Assembly: GCF_000293885.2 (NCBI RefSeq) | Contig: NZ_CP010945.1 | Location: forward strand, 6,902,001 to 6,966,000 | Source: Pseudomonas fluorescens NCIMB 11764 | GTDB lineage: Bacteria > Pseudomonadota > Gammaproteobacteria > Pseudomonadales > Pseudomonadaceae | Direction: 5' to 3' | DNA: 64,000 bases | Part shown: positions 1-8,803 of the stretch, one piece after another | Layout: every line of letters starts with the position of its first letter | Numbering within the stretch: the first letter of the stretch is position 1 | Made by a program: the position numbers and the translations under genes | Notes under the pieces: generated by a model | What the model saw: only the letters and a program-made list of their open reading frames with translations | Database searches by the model: none | What the model was told of the DNA's origin: nothing

Positions 1-539
1 CGAAAAACGGAAAAATCCCGCAAGCCATCGTTACCGACAGTTTTATCCACGACGTCTACACCTATCGCTACAACGATACCTACAGCTATGACTGCATCCT
101 TTTGAGTTACACATGGGAGGACGACGCCACCAAGCTGGCCTCATTTACGGACAAGGAACTGGTAAGCAAATGCGCCAAAGAGCTGGACCGAATCCTTATG
201 AACGCCGCCAACATCCAGGAAAAAATCTCTCCCTACATCGGGCTTGATCAAGCAGTGGTCCAACGCTGGATGACCGACAAAAATGCCCTGGGATGTGCAA
301 AGTTGTACCGGCCCGGCACCTACTACGACGCCGTAGGCCTGATGAAATACAACAGAGACTTCGCGCATGTTTCAGGCCTGTATTTGTCCGGAGAGTCATT
401 TTCAGTCGATGCCGGCTGGACGGAGCCTTGTTTCCGAGGCGCCGTTGATGCGGTCATTCACATCTGCAACAAAACGTCTGCGACCTTCAATGGCGGGTTT
501 TCCTTGAGCGACTATCCACACTACAACGTCAGGGCCTGA
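1..539 (+). CDS. Flavin amino-acid 2-monooxygenase (tryptophan/phenylalanine/lysine 2-monooxygenase-like), 3' part
   Basis: The reading frame (codons from base 3) is open from the window edge to the TGA at 537-539, so only the C-terminal ~178 residues are present; the TTG at 102 is internal. The family is FAD-dependent and oxidatively decarboxylates an amino acid to the corresponding amide. What shows this is the block SYTWEDDATKLA and the C-terminal FAD-binding signature SGESFSVDAGWTEPCFRGAV, as in IaaM/DavB-type enzymes. A nitrilase-family amidase follows, as davA follows davB in P. putida (established knowledge), so amide production is likely. The substrate cannot be told: Trp, Phe and Lys enzymes share these motifs. 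Confidence 0.75.
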   Translation, partial: KNGKIPQAIVTDSFIHDVYTYRYNDTYSYDCILLSYTWEDDATKLASFTDKELVSKCAKELDRILMNAANIQEKISPYIGLDQAVVQRWMTDKNALGCAKLYRPGTYYDAVGLMKYNRDFAHVSGLYLSGESFSVDAGWTEPCFRGAVDAVIHICNKTSATFNGGFSLSDYPHYNVRA

Positions 540-684
540 TCACTTGCAGAAGCCACGAACGGGTCTGATTAGGATCCGGACTACAACCTAAACGGAAGTG
601 GCTGACTTACGCCGATCTGCTGATTCACCTCTTATAAACACGCAATTAAACAGCGTGAATAACTATAAAAAGAGGTCATCAACA

Positions 685-1572
685 ATGAGTGAGCCAATAA
701 GCCCTGTTCGTGTAGCAGTCGTGCAATTCGACCCTCAGGTCGGCGTGAAGAATCGTGAAGGAAATCTGCATCGCAGCCTGCAACTGGCGCTGGAAGCTGT
801 AAACGGCGGAGCGAATCTCATCGTCCTGCCTGAACTCTCAAGCACCGGGTATTACTTCAGCAGTAGACAGGATGCGTTCGATCACTCGGAGGCGATTCCC
901 GGAGGTGCAAGCCTGCAAGCCTGGATGGAATTCGCCCGCCAGCACAGCGTTTACCTCGTAGCCGGTCTCGCCGAGCGCGACGGCATGCAGCTGTTCAACA
1001 CCGGCGTCCTGGTAGGGCCGGAAGGACTCATCGGCAAATACCGAAAGGCTCATTTGTGGAACCTGGAAAAACTGTGGTTCACGCCGGGCGATCTGGGTTT
1101 TCCGGTTTTCGATACACCGATCGGCCGTATCGGGTTGTTGATCTGTTGGGATATCTGGTTTCCGGAGGTGCCGCGAATTCTGAGTCAGCAAGGGGCGGAT
1201 ATCATTTGCAGCCTGAACAACTGGGTCTGGACGCCACCACCTCTGTTCGATGACGCCGGCAAGTGCATGGCTTCGTATCTGACAATGACCGCTGCGCATG
1301 TAAACAACGTGTTTATCGCCGCGGCCAGCCGAATAGGCGAAGAACGAGGGGCTCGTTATCTGGGTTGCTCGCTGATTGCCGGAACCAATGGCTGGCCGAT
1401 CGGCACTGTCGCCTCGGCGGACCAACAAGAAATCCTGTTTGCCGATATCGACCTGACCAGCGCCCGCAGCGCACCCATCTGGAACAACCTGAACGATCTG
1501 CATCGCGATCGCCGAGCCGATCTCTACGATCAGATGCTCGGTTACCGCCAGCATTCGTGCCTCCCGCGCTGA
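685..1572 (+). CDS. Carbon-nitrogen hydrolase (nitrilase superfamily amidase)
   Basis: 295 residues, normal for the family. The start is ATG 685, preceded by AGAGGT at 671; the longer frame upstream has no ribosome site. The Glu-Lys-Cys triad is visible as E50 (VLPELSSTGY), K121 (KYRKAHLW) and C154 (LLICWD). The protein is cytoplasmic, with no signal peptide. Behind an amino-acid 2-monooxygenase the likely job is hydrolysis of the amide product to the acid plus ammonia, like DavA on 5-aminovaleramide or an indoleacetamide hydrolase. That pathway role is inferred from context. A nitrilase acting on a nitrile is an alternative. Confidence 0.82.
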   Translation: MSEPISPVRVAVVQFDPQVGVKNREGNLHRSLQLALEAVNGGANLIVLPELSSTGYYFSSRQDAFDHSEAIPGGASLQAWMEFARQHSVYLVAGLAERDGMQLFNTGVLVGPEGLIGKYRKAHLWNLEKLWFTPGDLGFPVFDTPIGRIGLLICWDIWFPEVPRILSQQGADIICSLNNWVWTPPPLFDDAGKCMASYLTMTAAHVNNVFIAAASRIGEERGARYLGCSLIAGTNGWPIGTVASADQQEILFADIDLTSARSAPIWNNLNDLHRDRRADLYDQMLGYRQHSCLPR

Positions 1573-1588
1573 CAGGGGGGGTTGACTC

Positions 1589-2791
1589 ATGCAAACCACA
1601 ACCCAGAAAAAACGACTTGCCCACCGATCGCCATTCGACACGGCGATCATCCTGCTGATTATCGGCACGCTACTGCTGGCGACCTGGCTTTCATTCACCC
1701 ACCGTACTGCCTGGTCCGCTCATTGGCCCGGTTACGGCGATTTGCTTTCAGGTCTTCCCGAACCAAGTGCCTGGTTACGCTGGGTGCTCGGAGACATCAG
1801 CGAAGTGGCGTTCTACAAGCACGAGTTCGCCTCTATCGGGCTGTTGGCTGGCGCCTATCTGGCCTACTGGGCGAATCGGACCGGAAGATCCTGGCAAGGT
1901 TTTGCCATCTCGTACGGCAGCGGATTATGGCCGTGGCTGGTCACCAGTTCATTGCTTGGGCTACTGCTGAGCAACCTGCTTTGGGGCTGGACGGTAACCG
2001 CCACTAGCTGGCAACCCACCTTCGCCGCCTTCGTTTCACTGCCGGCAGCAATGGTGCTGATGTTTGGCGGTGGCTGGAAGGTCACGGTCAACGGCGCAAT
2101 CATGGGGGCCATGCTCGTCACACCGATGTGTCTGCTGATGGTCAATTACCTGTGCAACCCGCTGGGACTGCCCGTGGTGATTGGTAATGTCTCGGGCATG
2201 GCGGTCGCCAGCGTGCTGGCCTTTCTGCTCTGCCGTTATCTGCCAAGCCTGGTGAAGTCAGATCCATCTACAAATCCATGCGACCCAGCGCCCGAACCCA
2301 CCGCCACCAAAACGCCTGACTACGGAGTGATCTGGAGTATGCGCCGAGTCTTGGCGGACTTTTCGGAAGCGCCATTCTTTGGCAACGAATGGGCGAGCCT
2401 CGGCCTGATTCTGGGCGCCTTGCTGGCGTTCACGCTTAACCCGTTGAGTCCGGTCTACGGTTCGCAGCTGCTGCCCCAGTTGATTGGTGCACAAGCACTG
2501 ACCTCAGCGCTGGGTGTACTGATCTGGCGTCGGCACTGGATATCGTATGGCTGGTATCCCACCTATGTTCCGCTGGTGTCGGTGGTGCCGGCGGCGCTGC
2601 TGACGTACGGCGGCAGCTGGCAGGTCATCGTCATGAGCGCACTGCTGGGGGCCTTGATTGCGCCGCCTCTGGCGTGGGCGATTGCCAGGCGGTTGCCGGC
2701 GGACATGCATGGTTTCATCGGCAACGTTCTGTCCATGGCCATCAGTACGCTGCTGATCATTCCATTCATCGGTTTCCTGATGACCCACTAA
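1589..2791 (+). CDS. Polytopic membrane protein with two-fold internal repeat, probable transporter
   Basis: 400 residues, starting at ATG 1589 behind a G-rich ribosome site (1575-1580) and 16 bases after the amidase stop, so likely cotranscribed. About ten hydrophobic segments are visible. The two halves repeat the same motifs: FYKHEFASIGLLAGAYLAY against FFGNEWASLGLILGALLAF, PTFAAFVSLPAAM against PTYVPLVSVVPAAL, and IGNVSGMAVAS against IGNVLSMAIST. A hydrophilic linker near residues 225-240 separates them. Such pseudosymmetry is typical of transporters. I do not recognise the family. Its place between an amidase and an asparaginase suggests uptake of the pathway substrate or export of product, which is inference only. 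Confidence 0.7.
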   Translation: MQTTTQKKRLAHRSPFDTAIILLIIGTLLLATWLSFTHRTAWSAHWPGYGDLLSGLPEPSAWLRWVLGDISEVAFYKHEFASIGLLAGAYLAYWANRTGRSWQGFAISYGSGLWPWLVTSSLLGLLLSNLLWGWTVTATSWQPTFAAFVSLPAAMVLMFGGGWKVTVNGAIMGAMLVTPMCLLMVNYLCNPLGLPVVIGNVSGMAVASVLAFLLCRYLPSLVKSDPSTNPCDPAPEPTATKTPDYGVIWSMRRVLADFSEAPFFGNEWASLGLILGALLAFTLNPLSPVYGSQLLPQLIGAQALTSALGVLIWRRHWISYGWYPTYVPLVSVVPAALLTYGGSWQVIVMSALLGALIAPPLAWAIARRLPADMHGFIGNVLSMAISTLLIIPFIGFLMTH

Positions 2792-2859
2792 CCCCAAGCC
2801 ACTCGGCTGTAGCGCGGACGCGGTACAGCCAACCTCTTCACGCTCAAGCGAGGTAGCAC

Positions 2860-3840
2860 ATGGACTTACCCGAACTGGCCATCGCGGCGCTCGGCGGCAC
2901 CGTAAGCATGCAAGCCAGGAACGCCGGCGAAGGTGTTATTCCCACACTCACCGGCGAAACGCTGCTGAATTCGGTACCGGAACTGACGACACTGGCACGG
3001 GTCAACGTTGAAACACTCGGGCTTATGCCCAGCGCATCACTGGATTTCGAATTCTTGCTGAGCGTCCTGTCCTGGGCAAAATTCCAGATCAAGCAAGGTG
3101 CCGTCGGAGTTGTCATTACCCAAGGCTCGGATACCCTCGAAGAAACGGCCACCTTTTTCGACTATTTGTGGGACTGCGATGAACCGTTGGTCCTGACCGG
3201 CGCCATGCGTTCAGCGGCCCAGGCGGGGGCTGATGGTCCAGCGAATCTGTTGGATGCGTGCCGGGTAGCACTGGCTGCAGACAGCCGTCGGCGAGGCGTT
3301 CAAGTGGTCATGAACGGGCAGATTCACGCCGCGAGCGCCGTCCGAAAAACCGACTCATTGGCGTTGCAGGCGTTTTCCTCTCCCATCATCGGTCCTGCCG
3401 GCATGCTCATTGAGAACAGCGTCCGATATATGCGCCCGCCAACCCAGCGGAACATCTTGCCGCTGCCGCAGCAAACAACGCAGAAAATCGCCCTGCTGGA
3501 AGTCTCGCTTTCTGCGGACACCCTTGTCCTGAACAACATCCTCGACCTCGGATACGACGGGCTTGTAATCGCAGGATTTGGTGCAGGGCATGTTCCCGGA
3601 AACTGGTCTGATGTGATCGAAACTATCGCCCAAAAAATTCCTGTCGTCATTGCAACCCGGACAGGGTCCGGTTCTACCGCGCGATCCACCTACGGTTTTA
3701 TTGGCGGCGAGATGGACTTGATCCGTAAAGGTGCGTTGATGGCTGGATTGCTTTGCCCTCGCAAAGCCCGAATTTTGTTGTGGTTGCTCGTTGGTTGCCA
3801 GCGGCAGCATCAACTGACGAGTTATCTCTGGGAAATCTGA
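2860..3840 (+). CDS. Asparaginase/glutaminase-family amidohydrolase
   Basis: 326 residues; GAGGTAG just upstream supports the ATG. The family hydrolyses a side-chain or free amide to acid plus ammonia. Visible motifs are the N-terminal nucleophile site AALGGTVS (T14), the second site TQGSDTLEET (S90-D91) and VRKTDSLALQAF with its Lys-Thr. The second site normally reads T-D-T; here the first Thr is Ser. There is no signal peptide, so it is cytoplasmic. It is the fourth gene of the + cluster that starts with the monooxygenase, and may act on a pathway amide rather than on asparagine. The family is well supported; the substrate is uncertain. Confidence 0.8.
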   Translation: MDLPELAIAALGGTVSMQARNAGEGVIPTLTGETLLNSVPELTTLARVNVETLGLMPSASLDFEFLLSVLSWAKFQIKQGAVGVVITQGSDTLEETATFFDYLWDCDEPLVLTGAMRSAAQAGADGPANLLDACRVALAADSRRRGVQVVMNGQIHAASAVRKTDSLALQAFSSPIIGPAGMLIENSVRYMRPPTQRNILPLPQQTTQKIALLEVSLSADTLVLNNILDLGYDGLVIAGFGAGHVPGNWSDVIETIAQKIPVVIATRTGSGSTARSTYGFIGGEMDLIRKGALMAGLLCPRKARILLWLLVGCQRQHQLTSYLWEI

Positions 3841-3910
3841 TACTCCCACCTGTGGGAAATTCTATGGCGCAGGCTCGTTCCCAGGAATTGTGGTGAGCAA
3901 ACAGCGCACA

Positions 3911-3943
3911 AAAAAAGGGCCTGCATCAGCAGGCCTTTTTTAT
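3911..3943. terminator. Bidirectional intrinsic terminator
   Basis: The stem GGCCTGC (3918-3924) pairs with GCAGGCC (3929-3935) around an ATCA loop, with A-run and T-run flanks. It separates the + asparaginase from the - strand zapE and can serve both. Confidence 0.85.
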
Positions 3944-3956
3944 TTTCCGAAACGTC

Positions 3957-5051
3957 CTACGGCTTATGCGCCCGGGACAGGAATTCGTGGGACTGCATTT
4001 CCAGCAGCCGGCTAAGGGTGCGCTGGAACTCGAAGTTCAGGCGACCGCCGGTGTAGAGGTCTTTGAGCTCGACCTCAGCGGAAATGATCAACTTCACGTT
4101 ACGGTCGTAGAACTCGTCGACCATGTTGATAAAGCGTCGGGCGATGTCGTCGGTGGTGACGCTCATCTGCTCGACACCGCTGAGCAACACGGCGTGGAAG
4201 ATCTTGCCCAGTTCGATGTAATCGTTCTGGCTGCGCGGACCGTCACACAGTTCGCGGAAGTCGAACCAGGCCACGTCATCGCAGGTGCGCAAGGCACGTA
4301 TCTCGCGGTTCTCGATCATCAGCACATCGTTCTCGATGGCTGCCGTGCATTCCGGCGTCAGGGCGCGGAAGCTCTTGCGCAGGCTTTCGTGGGACGCTTC
4401 GTCGAGCGGGAAGTGGAACAGCTCCGCTTGCTCGAGGTGACGCAGGCGGTAATCGACGCCGCTGTCGACGTTGACGATTTCGGTGTTCTGCTTGATCAGC
4501 GCGATGGCCGGCAGGAAGCGTGCGCGTTGCAGGCCGTCCTTGTACAGGCCGTCCGGCACGATGTTGGACGTCGCGACCAGGGTCACGCCGTTCTTGAACA
4601 GCTCTTCCATCAACGTACCGAGGATCATCGCGTCGGTAATGTCGGAGACGAAGAACTCATCGAAACAGATCACTCGCGACTCGTCGGAGAAGCGCTTGGC
4701 GATGATGGTCAGCGGGTTTTTCTCGCCGCCGAGGGTCTTCATCTCTTCGTGCACGCGCTTCATGAAGCGGTGGAAGTGAGTGCGGGTCTTTTCCTTGAAC
4801 GGCAACGCTTCGAAGAAGGTGTCGACCAGGTAGGTCTTGCCGCGGCCTACGCCACCCCAGAAATACAGGCCCTTGACCGGCGCCTGCTCTTTCTTGCCGA
4901 ACAGCTTGCCGAGCAGGCCCGGTTTGCTCTGCGAGGCGGCGACCAGATCGTCGTACAGGCGCTGCAAATGGCGCACGGCAGTTTCCTGCGCGGCGTCATG
5001 GAAGAATTCCGGGCGTTTCAGATCAGCTTGATATCGTTCTAGGGGCGTCAT
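3957..5051 (-). CDS. zapE: Cell division protein ZapE (AFG1-like ATPase)
   Basis: 364 residues, the usual length. An AAA-type P-loop ATPase that in E. coli associates with FtsZ and destabilises Z-rings at late division. Walker A is GGVGRGKT (66-73) and Walker B is VICFDEF (127-133), followed by the AFG1 signature FVSDITDAM. It starts MTPLERYQADL, as the family does. It lies downstream of trpS in the same direction but is separated from it by a strong terminator (5071-5100), so it probably has its own promoter. Confidence 0.93.
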   Translation of the reverse strand: MTPLERYQADLKRPEFFHDAAQETAVRHLQRLYDDLVAASQSKPGLLGKLFGKKEQAPVKGLYFWGGVGRGKTYLVDTFFEALPFKEKTRTHFHRFMKRVHEEMKTLGGEKNPLTIIAKRFSDESRVICFDEFFVSDITDAMILGTLMEELFKNGVTLVATSNIVPDGLYKDGLQRARFLPAIALIKQNTEIVNVDSGVDYRLRHLEQAELFHFPLDEASHESLRKSFRALTPECTAAIENDVLMIENREIRALRTCDDVAWFDFRELCDGPRSQNDYIELGKIFHAVLLSGVEQMSVTTDDIARRFINMVDEFYDRNVKLIISAEVELKDLYTGGRLNFEFQRTLSRLLEMQSHEFLSRAHKP

Positions 5052-5070
5052 AATTCGTTAGCAAGGCAAC

Positions 5071-5100
5071 AAAAACGGGCCGTCACTGTAGCGACGGCCC
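5071..5100 (-). terminator. Intrinsic terminator of trpS
   Basis: Read on the - strand, GGGCCGTC (5100-5093) pairs with GACGGCCC (5084-5077), followed by GTTTTTG. It ends the hydrolase-trpS transcript before zapE. Confidence 0.8.
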
Positions 5101-5141
5101 GCAGGAATGGCAATCAGCCCTTGGTCGGGCCGAGCCGTTGA

Positions 5142-6497
5142 TTACTCCTGAACCGGTGTCAGCGCAATCCGCAGGGCGTCGATGGCGACGTCGCGAGCGG
5201 CACTGTCGGCGAAGGTCGGGCTATCGGCAACGCACTCGCCTTCCAGCCAGACACTGAAGCTCAAGTCTTCGCTGCGCACGTCCAATGGCTGGCCCGCTTG
5301 CAGTTGCTTGGTCACCTGACCGGCGGTTTTACCATCGGCGAAGTTGCGCGACAGCAGCAATTGCTCTCCATCGGCCGCCAGCAGACGGAAGCGGAAGCTG
5401 CCGTCGTCTTCACGGAAGCTGACAAAACGCGCGGCTTTTGCGGCTTTCTTCTTGGTGGTCGCCGCGACCTGAGTCTGAGCAACGAAAGAACGCAGGCCCA
5501 CCGCTTCACGCAGTTCGTGGAGGAACGGTGTCGCCACCGAGCGAGCCTTTTTGGCACCGACTTGCAGGATGTCTTCCAGATCCGCCGGGCGCTCGATCAG
5601 CTGGTGATAACGCTCACGGGACTCGCCCAATTCGCTGTCGAGCAGCTGGAACAGGCGATTCTTCGCCTCGCCCCAACCCAGCCCCAGCAACAGTTCGCGG
5701 CGGAATTCGTCGGACTGCGCCGGGGTGGCGAAGGCCTGGAACAGCGTGAACAGGTGCGAATTGTCCGGATCTTTGGCTTCGCCCGGCGCGCGGGAGTCGG
5801 TGACGATCCGCGAGATGGCGTCCTTCATTTCCTTGGCGCTGCTGAACAACGGGATGGTGTTGTCGTAGCTCTTCGACATCTTGCGACCGTCGAGGCCTGG
5901 CAGCGTGGCGACGCTTTCTTCGATCAGCGCCTCGGGCATGGTGAAGAATTCTTTGCCCTGGCCGAACAGGTGGTTGAAGCGCTGGCCGATGTCCCGGGCC
6001 ATTTCCACGTGCTGGATCTGGTCACGACCGACCGGCACCTTGTGGGCGTTGAACATCAGAATGTCTGCGGCCATCAGCACCGGATAGCTGTACAGGCCCA
6101 TGGTGATGCCGGCATCCGGGTCTTCGCCGGTTTCGACGTTCTTGTCCACCGAGGCCTTGTAGGCGTGTGCGCGGTTGAGCAGCCCCTTGGCGGCGACGCA
6201 GGTCAGCAGCCAGGTCAGCTCGGGAATTTCCGGGATGTCGGACTGGCGATAGAACGTCACGCGGTCCACATCCAGGCCACCGGCCAGCCAGGTCGCGGCG
6301 ATTTCCAGACGCGAGCGCTGGATGCGCAGCGGGTCATCGCATTTGATCAGGGCGTGGTAGTCGGCCAGGAAGTAGAACGAATCGGCATTGCTGTCGCGGC
6401 TGGCAAGGATCGCCGGGCGGATGGCGCCGGCGTAGTTGCCCAGGTGCGGCGTGCCGGTGGTGGTGATGCCGGTGAGAATACGGGTACGAGTCGTCAT
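5142..6497 (-). CDS. trpS: Tryptophanyl-tRNA synthetase
   Basis: 451 residues from ATG 6497. An in-frame TTG at 6521, touching the previous stop, would add eight residues (MQSDKRLP) that do not look like part of the family, so the ATG is preferred. A class I synthetase charging tRNA-Trp. The HIGH-type motif is TPHLGN (16-21) and the KMSKS loop is complete (206-210). It is longer than the ~330-residue Bacillus type because of a C-terminal extension of ~100 residues, as in other Pseudomonas TrpS. It is preceded by an alpha/beta hydrolase in a likely two-gene operon and ends at a terminator. Confidence 0.96.
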   Translation of the reverse strand: MTTRTRILTGITTTGTPHLGNYAGAIRPAILASRDSNADSFYFLADYHALIKCDDPLRIQRSRLEIAATWLAGGLDVDRVTFYRQSDIPEIPELTWLLTCVAAKGLLNRAHAYKASVDKNVETGEDPDAGITMGLYSYPVLMAADILMFNAHKVPVGRDQIQHVEMARDIGQRFNHLFGQGKEFFTMPEALIEESVATLPGLDGRKMSKSYDNTIPLFSSAKEMKDAISRIVTDSRAPGEAKDPDNSHLFTLFQAFATPAQSDEFRRELLLGLGWGEAKNRLFQLLDSELGESRERYHQLIERPADLEDILQVGAKKARSVATPFLHELREAVGLRSFVAQTQVAATTKKKAAKAARFVSFREDDGSFRFRLLAADGEQLLLSRNFADGKTAGQVTKQLQAGQPLDVRSEDLSFSVWLEGECVADSPTFADSAARDVAIDALRIALTPVQE

Positions 6498-6521
6498 GGG
6501 TAATCGCTTGTCAGACTGCAA

Positions 6522-7151
6522 TCAATTCGAAAGACGCGGCAGGATCAGATCCTTGAGATCAGTCAGCTTGCCATGAAAAAAGTGTCCGCATTCTGCCACT
6601 TTCAGCAGCTCATGGGGGCGCTCGAGTTTCGAGGACCAGTCGTAGACAAGTTGCGGATCGATGACTTCGTCGGTTTCCGGCTGGATCAGGGTCAGTTCGC
6701 CATGCTGCGGCAGTTGATCCTGATCTCCCAGACGCATGACCGCAGGCGCGATCATGAACACATGCTTGAGCTGCTCGCCCTTCACTTCCAGGCGTCCGCC
6801 GAGACTGGCTGCAACAAATCCGCCGAAGGAGAAACCGAACAGCGTCAGCGGCAAATCAGGATGCTCGGCCCGCAGCCATTCGGCCGCCGCCTGAGCATCG
6901 TCGACTTCGCCGGTGCCCATGTCGTGCGTGCCTTCGCTGGCACCGACGCCACGGTAATTGAAACGCAAAGTAACCAAACCGGCATCGCGCGCGGTGCGCT
7001 GCAGGGTCGAGACCACTTTGTTGAGCATCGTGCCTCCCTGCACCGGGTTCGGGTGGCAGATCAGCGCAATGCCACGAGGCGCTTCATTGTTCAGGTAAAG
7101 CGCTTCCAGTTGGCCGACCGGGCCATCAATCACTACAGGGGTTTCGCGCAT
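6522..7151 (-). CDS. Alpha/beta hydrolase (dienelactone-hydrolase-like)
   Basis: 209 residues from ATG 7151 (MRETPVVI). The frame runs on to 7304, but that part is low-complexity and enters the promoter region of the divergent gene. The nucleophile elbow is GFSFGG (S108), with likely acid D161 (PETDEV) and H190 (CGHFFHG). The early HPNP motif is typical of the KANL3/Tex30-like cytosolic hydrolases of this size. Its stop is 24 bases before trpS, so the two are probably cotranscribed. Substrate unknown. Confidence 0.85.
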   Translation of the reverse strand: MRETPVVIDGPVGQLEALYLNNEAPRGIALICHPNPVQGGTMLNKVVSTLQRTARDAGLVTLRFNYRGVGASEGTHDMGTGEVDDAQAAAEWLRAEHPDLPLTLFGFSFGGFVAASLGGRLEVKGEQLKHVFMIAPAVMRLGDQDQLPQHGELTLIQPETDEVIDPQLVYDWSSKLERPHELLKVAECGHFFHGKLTDLKDLILPRLSN

Positions 7152-7295
7152 AAGCAAGGAAGGAACTCCGTGACCTCGAATCGGGTCGACTCGTCTAGCA
7201 AATTGTCTGTGCCGATGTATTGCGAGTGAATCGCGGTATACAGCGCAGGTTCGAGCCGTTAACGTAAAGCAAAGCCGTTTATAGAGGAAGGACTC

Positions 7296-7730
7296 GTGGA
7301 ACACTCGCTCTTAGTTTGGTTGTTGCCGACTCTTGCCCTGGTTGTGGGTGTCGCCATTGGTTTCCTGATCGCTCGCCTGGTGCCGAACGCCGCGCCGAGC
7401 AGCACACAACGTCAGCTGGAAGACATTCAGGAACGTTTCGACAGTTATCAGAACGAAGTGGTCACCCACTTCAACAGCACTGCAACCCTGGTCAAGAAAC
7501 TGACTCAGAGCTATCAGGAAGTGCAGGATCATCTCGCCGAGGGTGCCAATCGCCTGGCCCTGGACGAGCAGACCCGCCAACGCCTGCTGGCCTCGCTGCA
7601 CGCCGACGCGGCAGCCGCCCCACGGGAGCGCCTGACGCCGCCGCGCAATCAGGAGCCGCCTCGCGATTACGCCCCCAAAGCCCCGAACGCGCCGGGCATG
7701 CTCGATGAGCATTACGGCCTGAAGAAGTAA
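7296..7730 (+). CDS. YhcB/ZapG family (DUF1043) inner-membrane protein
   Basis: 144 residues with GTG start 7296 and ribosome site AGAGGAAG (7283-7290). One N-terminal transmembrane helix (LLPTLALVVGVAIGFLIARL) is followed by a coiled-coil region with TQRQLEDIQERF and the DUF1043 segment SYQNEVVTHFNSTA, then a Pro-rich tail. E. coli YhcB/ZapG links cell division and envelope growth. Transcribed away from the hydrolase and followed by a terminator, so a single-gene unit. Confidence 0.88.
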   Translation: MEHSLLVWLLPTLALVVGVAIGFLIARLVPNAAPSSTQRQLEDIQERFDSYQNEVVTHFNSTATLVKKLTQSYQEVQDHLAEGANRLALDEQTRQRLLASLHADAAAAPRERLTPPRNQEPPRDYAPKAPNAPGMLDEHYGLKK

Positions 7731-7752
7731 TCAGGTTTCACGCGACATGAAG

Positions 7753-7788
7753 AAGCCCCCGGATGAGTGATTGTCCGGGGGCTTTTAT
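7753..7788 (+). terminator. Intrinsic terminator
   Basis: AAGCCCCCGGA (7753-7763) pairs with TCCGGGGGCTT (7774-7784), then a T-rich tail. It follows the YhcB-like gene by ~20 bases. Confidence 0.85.
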
Positions 7789-7824
7789 TTCCAATGTGCT
7801 CTTCGCTGAAACGGGCGGCCTCCG

Positions 7825-7903
7825 GTAGGAGCTGTCGAGTGCAACGAGGGCTTTTGATTTTTTTAGAAGCAAGATCAAAAGATCGCAGCCTGCGGCAGCT
7901 CCC
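7825..7903. repeat. REP-like element, family B (AGGAGCTGCCG...CGATCTTTTG)
   Basis: An imperfect copy: a GTAGGAGCTGTCG-like left arm and the right arm GATCAAAAGATCGCAGCC followed by TGCGGCAGCTCC. Related pairs lie at 25161-25257, 27693-27768 and 28478-28569. Confidence 0.7.
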
Positions 7904-7910
7904 ACACAAA

Positions 7911-7950
7911 AAAAAACCGCCCGATCTGTTGAGAATCGGGCGGTTTTTTT
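7911..7950. terminator. Bidirectional terminator
   Basis: CCGCCCGAT (7917-7925) pairs with ATCGGGCGG (7935-7943), with A-run and T-run flanks. On the - strand it follows the OmpA-family gene by ~25 bases. Confidence 0.85.
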
Positions 7951-7973
7951 ACGCCTGGGGTTCAGTCAGACGA

Positions 7974-8702
7974 TTATGGATACTGTTGAACAGTACCTTG
8001 CTGCTGACCACCATACTGCTGACCCGGAATGGCCTTCAGGTTGACCTCGACCCGACGGTTCTGCGCCCGGCCATTGACGTCAGCGTTGCTGGCAACCGGA
8101 TTGTCCGGACCGGCACCCCGTGCCGACAGGTTCGCACCGCTCACGCCTTGCGACGTCAGGTAGGTTGCCACGCTCTGGGCGCGACGCTGGGACAGGTCCA
8201 TGTTGTGCTGACGGCTGCCGGTGCTGTCGGTGTAGCCGACGATCTCGATCTGGTTCTGGTTGAACTCCTTGAGCGAGCCTGCCAGGTTGTTCAGCGGCTG
8301 ATAGAAGCTTGAGGCGATGTTCGCTGAATCGGTGGCGAACGTGATATTGCCAGGCATGATCAGCTTGATCTGATCGCCCTGGCGCTGCACTTCGACGCCG
8401 GTATTGGCCATGCTCGCGCGCAGCTTTTTCTCTTGCTGGTCGGCGTAGTAACCGTAACCGGCAGCGGAAGCCCCCACCACGGCGGCACCAATCAGCGCCC
8501 CCTTGCCTCGGTTGTTGTGGTCAATGGCGGCACCGGCCAATGCGCCGGCCAGAGCACCGAGGCCACCGTACTTCGCGGTTTTGCTCATGCCCGTGGAACC
8601 ACCGTCGGCCTGGCCTTGATTGTCGTAAGGATTAGGCGAGGCACAGCCCGACAGCAAAGCCACAGCCGTAGCGACAATAATCAAACGCTGCTTGGTGAAC
8701 AT
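7974..8702 (-). CDS. OmpA-family outer-membrane lipoprotein (YiaD-like)
   Basis: 242 residues. The lipoprotein signal ends in the lipobox LLSGC (C20). A glycine-rich region (about 45-90, GGLGALAGALAGAAI and GKGALIGAAVVGASAAG) resembles glycine-zipper OM segments. The OmpA C-terminal peptidoglycan-binding domain occupies about 110-225 (IVGYTDSTGSRQHNMDLSQRRA, NRRVEV). It probably anchors the outer membrane to the cell wall. The C-terminus is Gln-rich. It is monocistronic, with a terminator behind it. Confidence 0.9.
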   Translation of the reverse strand: MFTKQRLIIVATAVALLSGCASPNPYDNQGQADGGSTGMSKTAKYGGLGALAGALAGAAIDHNNRGKGALIGAAVVGASAAGYGYYADQQEKKLRASMANTGVEVQRQGDQIKLIMPGNITFATDSANIASSFYQPLNNLAGSLKEFNQNQIEIVGYTDSTGSRQHNMDLSQRRAQSVATYLTSQGVSGANLSARGAGPDNPVASNADVNGRAQNRRVEVNLKAIPGQQYGGQQQGTVQQYP

Positions 8703-8803
8703 GAAGAGCTCCTACTTTCTGCATTCTAGGGTGCAACGGAACAAGGCATCGGCCTTAGCGGGCTTTGGATCATTTCGGGCGGCGAAAATTCCATCGGCTA
8801 CCG

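Noticed and set aside
3966..5042. 358-codon + strand frame opposite zapE
   Set aside because: Mirror of the ATPase gene with intact Walker motifs on the - strand.
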